12,947 bases of DNA from Bacteroidota bacterium. Its GTDB lineage: Bacteria > Bacteroidota > Bacteroidia > Bacteroidales > UBA10428. The notes under the pieces are model-generated. The model saw only the letters and a program-made list of their open reading frames with translations, was not told the origin of the DNA and did not search any database. Made by a program: the position numbers and the translations under genes. Positions within the stretch are counted from its first letter, which is position 1, and the number at the start of each line of letters is the position of its first letter. Positions 6,186-11,691 of this stretch are shown here, piece by piece. The stretch spans positions 1 to 12,947 of the forward strand of contig JAHEEB010000004.1 of assembly GCA_024640925.1 (NCBI GenBank), given 5' to 3'.

Positions 6186-6773
6186 TTATTTAGTTTTATC
6201 AATAGCACCTTTTAATTCTCCGTTTACTTTTAAGCTGATATCATTAGCAGATTTAGCTTTGTCAAGAGCTTGAATGAAATCACCTTTTGCAATAAGGGCA
6301 CTAGCTTCACTTAATGTAGAATCAGCAGTTGCGATATCTGTTTTGATAAGATCAAGAGCAGCAGCACCTTCTTTACCTTTAGGAGCTTTAATAACTAATT
6401 TGCTGTTTTCTGTAGAAAGAAGTTTAACCTGAACCATTAATGTGTCAGCTTGTGATTTAACTTCTGCTTTTTTTGCTTCTACCTGACCAGCAATTTGTTG
6501 AGCTTGTTCAGCTATACCACTAAGTTTAGCTGGAGCATCGCCGAAATTTTTGAACATCTTCGATTTTTCAGTTTCAATAGTTGCTAAAATAGCATTCAAT
6601 GAATCCTGAAGAGCTACAAACTGTTCTGGAAGATAAGCGTCAGCCTGTGCTGTTTTAGCAGCATCAAGAGCAGCAGTTGCAGCATCGATTTCGGTTTGTG
6701 GAACTTTGCCACAGCTAGTTAATACTAGAACAAAACTAAGAGTTGCTAGTCCAATTAAAAGATTTTTTTTCAT
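6186..6773 (-). CDS. Ala-rich helical periplasmic lipoprotein with C-terminal Lys (Braun-lipoprotein-like architecture)
   Basis: A 195-aa precursor. It has a signal sequence MKKNLLIGLATLSFVLVLTS and a lipobox LTSC with lipidated Cys21; Gly22 at +2 gives no inner-membrane retention signal, so outer-membrane anchoring is expected. There is no acidic run after the Cys of the kind that exports Bacteroidota lipoproteins to the surface. The mature 175 residues are Ala/Lys/Glu/Leu-rich and almost wholly helical, with few aromatics and no other Cys. A module PQTEIDAATAALDAAK ending YLPEQF (25-52) recurs in the downstream transpeptidase. The protein ends DKTK with Lys at the very C-terminus, the feature by which Lpp is joined to peptidoglycan. 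The length (far above Lpp's 58 mature residues) implies a folded helical bundle. It is first in an operon with two L,D-transpeptidases and followed by a hairpin. Lipoprotein call is secure; tethering is hypothesis. Confidence 0.9.
   Translation of the reverse strand: MKKNLLIGLATLSFVLVLTSCGKVPQTEIDAATAALDAAKTAQADAYLPEQFVALQDSLNAILATIETEKSKMFKNFGDAPAKLSGIAEQAQQIAGQVEAKKAEVKSQADTLMVQVKLLSTENSKLVIKAPKGKEGAAALDLIKTDIATADSTLSEASALIAKGDFIQALDKAKSANDISLKVNGELKGAIDKTK
6618..6701 (-). repeat. Coding segment of the helical module shared with the transpeptidase (copy in the lipoprotein)
   Basis: This encodes lipoprotein residues 25-52, the partner of the segment at 5929-6012. About 100 residues further on both proteins again share a similar helix pair (lipoprotein SEASALIAKGDFIQALDKAK, transpeptidase SESDIAYKK then NKLDKA). 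The similarity may therefore span the whole lipoprotein. Confidence 0.5.
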
Positions 6774-6831
6774 TTTAGTTTATAGTTTAAATGTGTAACC
6801 TGTTAATATTAATGTAGTTTTTGTTTTCTTT

Positions 6832-6839
6832 GAAAGGTA
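6832..6839 (-). promoter_or_regulatory. Putative -7 element for the lipoprotein operon
   Basis: On the coding strand this reads TACCTTTC, one mismatch from the Bacteroidota -7 consensus TAnnTTTG. It is about 60 bp before the lipoprotein ATG, which would give a leader of roughly 55 nt. No TTG sits at the usual 17-23 bp upstream spacing, so the call is weak. The rest of 6774-7050 shows no gene. Confidence 0.3.
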
Positions 6840-6951
6840 TAAAAATCGATGCAAAATTAAATTGTTTTATTAAGCTTGCAAATTAAATAACGGAATTTTT
6901 TTTAAACTATTTTCCAAGACATTTAATAATAACAAAACAGAATTTCTGAAA

Positions 6952-6980
6952 TCGAAAAAGCCAGAGATCTCTTTTTCCGA
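6952..6980 (-). terminator. Weak hairpin downstream of the histidine kinase gene
   Basis: GAAAAAG (6954-6960) and CTTTTTC (6971-6977) form a 7-bp stem, extendable by two pairs across a bulged C. The 10-nt loop carries most of the palindrome AGAGATCTCT (6963-6972). It lies about 70-100 nt past the kinase stop and could be a weak terminator in either direction. The stem is AT-rich and the call is tentative. Confidence 0.25.
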
Positions 6981-7050
6981 CTTTGCGAATTCCTGAGTTT
7001 TTGGCACATGTTTTTATTTGCCATTTATGGTATAAAAAAATGTTGGGGAT

Positions 7051-10000
7051 TTATTTCAGGGGGATAGTGAATTTAAAGTTACTTCCTTTTCCCTCAATAC
7101 TTTCAACCCATATTTTCCCGTTGTGTTTTTCAATAAATTCTTTGCAAAGAAGAAGACCTAAACCTGTGCCTCTTTCTTTTGCAGTGCCTAAAGTAGAAAC
7201 GGCAGTGTCTATCCGGAAGAGCTTTTTTAGATTTTCCTCAGGGATGCCCACTCCTGTATCAGCAACAGTTATTTCAACTTCAGATTCGTGTTCAACGGCA
7301 TAAATTGTTATACGTCCTTTGACAGGGGTGAATTTTATCGAATTAGATACAAGGTTACGAAAAACTGTTTTTATCATGTTTTCGTCGGCTAAGATCATTA
7401 TATTCCGATCTGTGAATGTTTCTAATGTTATTTCCTTTTGTTGTGCTTCTCCAGAGAGCACTTTATATGTTTCTTCGATAATAGTTGCTAATTTATACAG
7501 CGCAGGATCGAATGAAATACGACCAGTTTGAGTACGTGACCATTGTAATAAATTTTCAAGCAGATAGTATCCGCTTTTTGAACTAATATTGATTAATCGA
7601 AGATAATTCTGAATTTTGTCTTCAGTAATTTTTTTTTGGTTGATTAATAGCAACTCAGAAAATCCGATTAGTACATTAAAAGGATTTCGCAAATCGTGTG
7701 CAATAATTGAGAAAAATCTGTCTTTAGTGGCGTTTAATAAAGTTAGCTGCTCATTTGTTTCCTGTAATTTTTCTGCCTGTTTTTGTATTAATTGTTGTTT
7801 TTCGAAAAGTATACTGTTGGCTTTTTTTAGGTTTTCTGCCTGAAGACTTAATTCTTCAGCTTGCTCTTCAACCTGCTGCTGACGTTCTTCCAGAATAGTG
7901 TTGGTTTCGTTAAGTTGTTCATTATAAGCTAAAAGATCTTCACTTTGTCTGATAATTTTTTGTTCAGCTATTTTTTTATCAGTTATATCACTAAGAATAC
8001 CAATCAAACCTATAGTTTCTCCTTTCGTATTAATAATAGCACATTTAGTTGTTGACAGAATCAGTGTCTGATTATTTTTTGTCAAAGTTTCTTCCTTGTT
8101 TATTATGGGTATACCTGTATTGATGATGTTTTTTTCTTCTTCAAAATTTTTTTGAGCAATTTCTTTAGTGTAAAAATCAAAATCGGTTTTAAGTATAATG
8201 TCCTTTTCATTTTTTTCGCCCATAAATTTTATGGTAACATCATTTAGTACAAGAAATCGTAGTTTGGTATCTTTTATAAAAATGAAATCGGGCATATTGT
8301 TTATTAATGTTTTGAGCTGGTTCCGCTCGTCAAGAATGCTGGTATGTATCATTCCTTTGACTATTCTTGTAATGAAATAGGTGACCCAAAAGGTGAATAA
8401 GATTAACGCTAATAATCTAAACCAAATTGTTTTCCACCATGGAGGAAGTACAATAATTTCAATCGATGTTCCTTCTTCATTCCATATGCCATCATTATTT
8501 GAAGCTTTTACTTTAAATGTATATTTGCCAGGATCGAGATTTGTATAAGAAGCTTCACGTTTTGTGCCGCAATTAATCCATTTTTTATCAAAACCAACCA
8601 TCATATAGGTGTATTGATTTTTTTCGGGAACCGTATAATCAAGTGCTATAAATTCGAATGTAATAAAATCTTCGAAGTGCTTAAAGACGATTTTCGCAGT
8701 TTCACTAATATCGTTTGTTAGAAGTACTCTTTTATTAATTACCTCACCAATTTTTACAGGTTGATTAAATAATTTTAAACCTGTAATTACAACAGGAGGT
8801 ATATTATTATTATATCGGATACTATCGGGATAAAATGAGTTGAACCCATCTGATCCACCAAAAAACATTTCTCCATCCTTTGTTTTTAATGCCCAACCTT
8901 TTAGGCTCTTATTCAGTAAACCATCTTTATTGTCAAATACGTATACATCTTCGGTTTTGGAATTAAATTTTGCCAATCCTCTGTTTGTTGCAACCCATAA
9001 TAAATTATTGTTATCTATCAGAATTGAACTTACAGAATTTCCAGGTAATCCATTATGAGTAGAATAGTTAGTAAACTTACCTGTTTTAGGGTCGAATTTG
9101 TCTATACCTGTAGCCTGGGTTCCAAACCATATAATGCCATCTTTATCCTCTGCAACACAATAAATTATGTTACTACTCAACGAATTTTTATCGTCGATAT
9201 GTCTGAGAGTCTTGAATTTCAGATCGAGTGGCATTTTCGAAAAATCGTAATCATTCAGGTTCAAAACACTTACTCCATAATAGGTTGTAAAATATAAGTT
9301 GTGTTTACTATCCTCAAAAATCTGTATTAAACCATTATTGCATAAAGAATTTGGATTTCCTTCCGTGGGGGAATAATTATAAAAACGACTGGTTTTTCTA
9401 TCAAACAAATCAACTCCTCTGTTCAATGTGGCAACCCAAAGATTTTGTTTACTATCCTCAAAAACATACCAAATATGTTGATATGAAATTGAAAATGGAT
9501 TCGAGGGATCGGGTAAGTAAGCACGGAATTTATTATCCTTCATTCTTCCTAATCCTCCATTAAAAGTTCCAATCCATAAAATACCTTCGTGGTCTTCACA
9601 GAGCGAAATGATGGCATTGCTGCTAATTGAATTTCTATCGGCAGGATTATGCAGATAATGTTTAAACTTACCTGTTTTTCTGTTTAATTTGTTTAACCCA
9701 TAACCATCTGTACCAATCCAAATATCTCCCGATTTGCTTTCCGCAAAACAAAGTGTTGAGTTATTACTTAAGCTTTCCTTATCGCTGGGTCTACAAAAAT
9801 ATCGCTGAAACTTTTTCTTGTATGGACTATATTTCTCAAGACCTTTCCCAGCTCCTGTTCCAATCCACATGTTACCGGCTTTATCTTCATAAAAAGAAAC
9901 CAATGAATTGGTAGAAAGTGAATAATAATTTGATGGATTAGAAGAACAATAGCTGAACTTTCCGGTTTTTTTATTGAAAATATTTACACCGCCTTTTTCT

Positions 10001-10908
10001 CTTGCTCCTATCCAGATTAGGCCATTGCGAGCTTCAGTAATACCAAATAAGAGATTGTCATTTGGACCTGAATCTGTGCCGTTTGATTGATATAAAACAA
10101 ACTTATCTTCTTTTCTATACCAGACTAATAGTCCGTTAAAGTCAAGAGTAACAAAAAAATCTCCATCCTTATCAATTATAATTCTTTTTTGTTGGTTGCT
10201 GAATATTTTAGCTTTAGGATGCTCGATAGGTTTTGGAATAAATGAATTCAGTTTATCATCAAAATAAAAAAGTTTGTTACTATAACTTGCTACCCAAATT
10301 ATGTGTTGAGGATCCTCGGCAAATGAATAAACAAGAGTTCCATTTGAATAAGTTACATCATCTTCTTCGAGAGTATACTTTTCAGCATCAATAATATTGG
10401 TGTAAATTTGACGATTATCGTATAGTTTAAACCTGAAAATGGCTCCGAAAGTTGCCACCCACAGATATCCCCTACTATCAATAAAACAACCAGTTAAGGA
10501 AAGCTTGTTGTAAATTTCTTTACCATTTACCCTGAATGATTTTTTTGAAAAAACATTTTTTCGCTGGTCGAATAAATTAAGGTTTTCATTCGTGCATATC
10601 CACATATTCCGAAGAGTATCTTCAACCATTGCATATACTACATTGCCAGAAATAGAAGTAGAATCTTTTGAATCGGAAAGATAGTTTATAAAAGACAACC
10701 CATCGAAACGGTTTAACCCGCCCAAGGTACCTATCCACACGAAACCTTTGCTATCCTGATAAATGCAACTTGAGTATCCAAACGAAAGCCCTTCATTTGT
10801 AGTATAGTGATCAAATTCATAATTCAGATTCTGTCCATTTGAATAGAAGAAAACGGTAAAAGAGATGAAACAGGAAAGTAAAAATTTATTTGGTTTTTCT
10901 TTATACAT
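7051..10908 (-). CDS. Two-component-propeller sensor histidine kinase (Reg_prop x14, Y_Y_Y, PAS, HisKA, HATPase_c)
   Basis: A 1285-aa sensor. Signal peptide 1-25 (ends SNGQ). About 14 propeller repeats of the D-x-x-G-x-(I/L)-W-(I/V)-(G/A)-T type between 45 and 695 imply two seven-bladed periplasmic propellers. A Y_Y_Y domain follows (about 735-822), then one TM (829-850), a PAS domain (about 862-985), a coiled coil (986-1060) and the kinase core. Phospho-acceptor His1071 is in IIAHDLRNPF. The ATPase has N box NLVSNS (Asn1189), DTGVGIP (Asp1217) and GTGLGL (1247-1252), all intact. Canonical hybrid sensors with this ectodomain in Bacteroidota often detect oligosaccharides and continue into a receiver and AraC-type HTH. 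Here the protein stops after the ATPase, so a separate response regulator must exist; none is encoded in the window. No SusC/SusD or carbohydrate enzymes are adjacent, so the ligand is unknown. Confidence 0.95.
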   Translation of the reverse strand: MYKEKPNKFLLSCFISFTVFFYSNGQNLNYEFDHYTTNEGLSFGYSSCIYQDSKGFVWIGTLGGLNRFDGLSFINYLSDSKDSTSISGNVVYAMVEDTLRNMWICTNENLNLFDQRKNVFSKKSFRVNGKEIYNKLSLTGCFIDSRGYLWVATFGAIFRFKLYDNRQIYTNIIDAEKYTLEEDDVTYSNGTLVYSFAEDPQHIIWVASYSNKLFYFDDKLNSFIPKPIEHPKAKIFSNQQKRIIIDKDGDFFVTLDFNGLLVWYRKEDKFVLYQSNGTDSGPNDNLLFGITEARNGLIWIGAREKGGVNIFNKKTGKFSYCSSNPSNYYSLSTNSLVSFYEDKAGNMWIGTGAGKGLEKYSPYKKKFQRYFCRPSDKESLSNNSTLCFAESKSGDIWIGTDGYGLNKLNRKTGKFKHYLHNPADRNSISSNAIISLCEDHEGILWIGTFNGGLGRMKDNKFRAYLPDPSNPFSISYQHIWYVFEDSKQNLWVATLNRGVDLFDRKTSRFYNYSPTEGNPNSLCNNGLIQIFEDSKHNLYFTTYYGVSVLNLNDYDFSKMPLDLKFKTLRHIDDKNSLSSNIIYCVAEDKDGIIWFGTQATGIDKFDPKTGKFTNYSTHNGLPGNSVSSILIDNNNLLWVATNRGLAKFNSKTEDVYVFDNKDGLLNKSLKGWALKTKDGEMFFGGSDGFNSFYPDSIRYNNNIPPVVITGLKLFNQPVKIGEVINKRVLLTNDISETAKIVFKHFEDFITFEFIALDYTVPEKNQYTYMMVGFDKKWINCGTKREASYTNLDPGKYTFKVKASNNDGIWNEEGTSIEIIVLPPWWKTIWFRLLALILFTFWVTYFITRIVKGMIHTSILDERNQLKTLINNMPDFIFIKDTKLRFLVLNDVTIKFMGEKNEKDIILKTDFDFYTKEIAQKNFEEEKNIINTGIPIINKEETLTKNNQTLILSTTKCAIINTKGETIGLIGILSDITDKKIAEQKIIRQSEDLLAYNEQLNETNTILEERQQQVEEQAEELSLQAENLKKANSILFEKQQLIQKQAEKLQETNEQLTLLNATKDRFFSIIAHDLRNPFNVLIGFSELLLINQKKITEDKIQNYLRLINISSKSGYYLLENLLQWSRTQTGRISFDPALYKLATIIEETYKVLSGEAQQKEITLETFTDRNIMILADENMIKTVFRNLVSNSIKFTPVKGRITIYAVEHESEVEITVADTGVGIPEENLKKLFRIDTAVSTLGTAKERGTGLGLLLCKEFIEKHNGKIWVESIEGKGSNFKFTIPLK

Positions 10909-10960
10909 ATTTTTTTAATAGTCAGTAATTAGATGCTAATAAGAAATACGTAATTTTTAT

Positions 10961-10992
10961 AAAATCTATCTCTTCCTAATAAAGATAACCAA
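10961..10992 (-). promoter_or_regulatory. Putative promoter of the sensor kinase gene
   Basis: On the minus strand TTG (10990-10992) is followed after 21 bp by TAGATTTT (10961-10968), one mismatch from TAnnTTTG. The spacing is within the range for Bacteroidota sigma-A promoters. It lies about 55 bp upstream of the ATG at 10908. Such matches are frequent in AT-rich DNA. Confidence 0.3.
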
Positions 10993-11036
10993 AAAAGGCG
11001 AAACTTTAGGATGATTTTTTTCTTCGGTATATTTAA

Positions 11037-11049
11037 ACTCAAATTGAGT
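11037..11049. promoter_or_regulatory. 13-bp perfect palindrome in the divergent intergenic region
   Basis: ACTCAA, A, TTGAGT: perfect 6-bp arms around one base. It lies between the divergently transcribed kinase and small-gene pair, with TATATTTA, a one-mismatch -7-like match, about 9 bp to its left on the plus strand. It is a possible operator for either side. The remainder of 10909-11135 shows no gene. Confidence 0.35.
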
Positions 11050-11135
11050 AAAAGTGATATAAACAAACATTAATAAAGAACTAATCAAATCATTGAGTCG
11101 TATACAACAATTATAAATTATATAAAAGAAATCCG

Positions 11136-11303
11136 ATGAATCCATTTTATACTCCTCGACAGAAGAAAATTTATGAAGATTATAAGGGTAAGAGCACCAA
11201 ATTTCTGGAAGAAGCCATGAAACAAAAAAAACATGAAGATGATGTTCTGAAAGTAATAGAAGTAATACTTTATGAGCGAAATCCAGTATCCAGTGGTACT
11301 TAA
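11136..11303 (+). CDS. Small charged hypothetical protein, 55 aa
   Basis: A short open frame from ATG 11136 to TAA 11301-11303 encodes 55 residues: MNPFYTPRQKKIYEDYKGKS, then TKFLEEAMKQKKHEDDVLK, then VIEVILYERNPVSSGT. It is a soluble, highly charged helical protein. The sentence Y-x-G-K-S-T-x-F-L-x-x-A followed by V-I-E-x-I-L-x-E-R is well patterned, with amphipathic helices, and unlike a random AT-rich frame, so I consider it a real gene. I cannot name a family. It overlaps the next frame by 32 bp in a different phase, which suggests translational coupling. A gene on the opposite strand here would be Cys/Phe/Tyr-rich junk. No conserved catalytic residues are visible and function is unknown. 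Confidence 0.6.
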   Translation: MNPFYTPRQKKIYEDYKGKSTKFLEEAMKQKKHEDDVLKVIEVILYERNPVSSGT

Positions 11304-11559
11304 AAATGCGAAACAAGATGCAATGAACCAAAATCGTAATTCGGCCGTAAGAAAATACATACTTTATATGGCATTAAGTGTATTACTTTTTTTTATCGGA
11401 TTAAGTTTATCATTATATGAATATAAGAATCCTTCTCAAAATGGCCACCAACCTATTGTTGCAATAGGTGGTGTTTTTGCCGGATTCATTGCTTTTTTAC
11501 GTAATTATAAACAATATTCAATAGCAAAAAAATCGCAAAGAAAAAAAGAGAATCGCTAA
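11272..11559 (+). CDS. Small two-TM hypothetical membrane protein, 95 aa
   Basis: The 95-aa product has a polar N-terminus (1-28), two TM segments at about 29-48 and 60-77, and a Lys/Arg-rich tail (KKSQRKKENR). The positive-inside rule places both ends in the cytoplasm with a short periplasmic loop (YEYKNPSQNGHQ). It starts at ATG 11272 inside the last 32 bp of the 55-aa gene and ends at TAA 11557-11559, 132 bp before the helicase. I do not recognise a family. Overlap with the 55-aa gene suggests the two proteins are made together, perhaps as a soluble and membrane partner pair. A later start at Met18 is possible, but the coupling favours the first ATG. A terminator-like hairpin lies within the gene (11446-11478). 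Confidence 0.68.
   Translation: MSEIQYPVVLKNAKQDAMNQNRNSAVRKYILYMALSVLLFFIGLSLSLYEYKNPSQNGHQPIVAIGGVFAGFIAFLRNYKQYSIAKKSQRKKENR
11446..11478 (+). terminator. Terminator-like hairpin inside the 95-aa gene
   Basis: CACC-(A bulge)-ACCTATTG (11446-11458) pairs with CAATAGGT-GGTG (11462-11473) around a 3-nt loop. That makes a 12-bp stem with one bulge, directly followed by TTTTT (11474-11478). The form is that of a Rho-independent terminator but it falls inside a coding frame, so it may be attenuating, coincidental, or evidence that the real gene boundaries differ. Confidence 0.35.
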
Positions 11560-11639
11560 GGAAGTTTATCGGAAATACTGATTTAAAGTGATATTTTAAA
11601 ATTAAACCCGAAAAAGGAATAACTGTTATAAAATTCTTT

Positions 11640-11665
11640 CATAATCAATCTCTTTGTTGATTATG
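11640..11665. repeat. 9-bp inverted repeat upstream of the helicase gene
   Basis: CATAATCAA (11640-11648) and TTGATTATG (11657-11665) are perfect inverted copies around an 8-bp spacer TCTCTTTG, 26 bp before the helicase ATG. The spacer partly resembles a -7 element (TnnnTTTG), so the repeat may be an operator over the promoter or a stem in the leader mRNA. Confidence 0.45.
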
Positions 11666-11691
11666 TACTACTTTTGGAAAAAAAATTTTTA

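Noticed and set aside
6863..6950. Possible small RNA or extra gene in the gap before the lipoprotein
   Set aside because: Only AT-rich sequence and a short palindrome (CAGAATTTCTG, 6938-6948) are visible; nothing supports a discrete RNA.
7051..7060. Kinase gene truncated by a frameshift that removed receiver and HTH domains
   Set aside because: The protein ends normally after the GTGLGL box and the final strand of HATPase_c, and the 277 bp downstream contain no receiver or AraC-type remnant in any frame.
7051..9563. Several plus-strand frames of 60-106 codons inside the kinase gene
   Set aside because: All are antisense to a complete, motif-rich 1285-aa kinase and show no recognisable domain.
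11272..11303. Programmed or accidental frameshift joining the 55-aa and 95-aa frames
   Set aside because: No slippery heptamer is evident in the overlap and the second frame has its own ATG; kept only as an alternative that homologue comparison would settle.
10966..11360. Minus-strand frames of 121 and 80 codons opposite the small gene pair
   Set aside because: Their products are dominated by Phe, Tyr, Ile, Cys and His without domain pattern, as expected for the complement of Lys/Glu-rich coding sequence; the plus-strand frames are better patterned.
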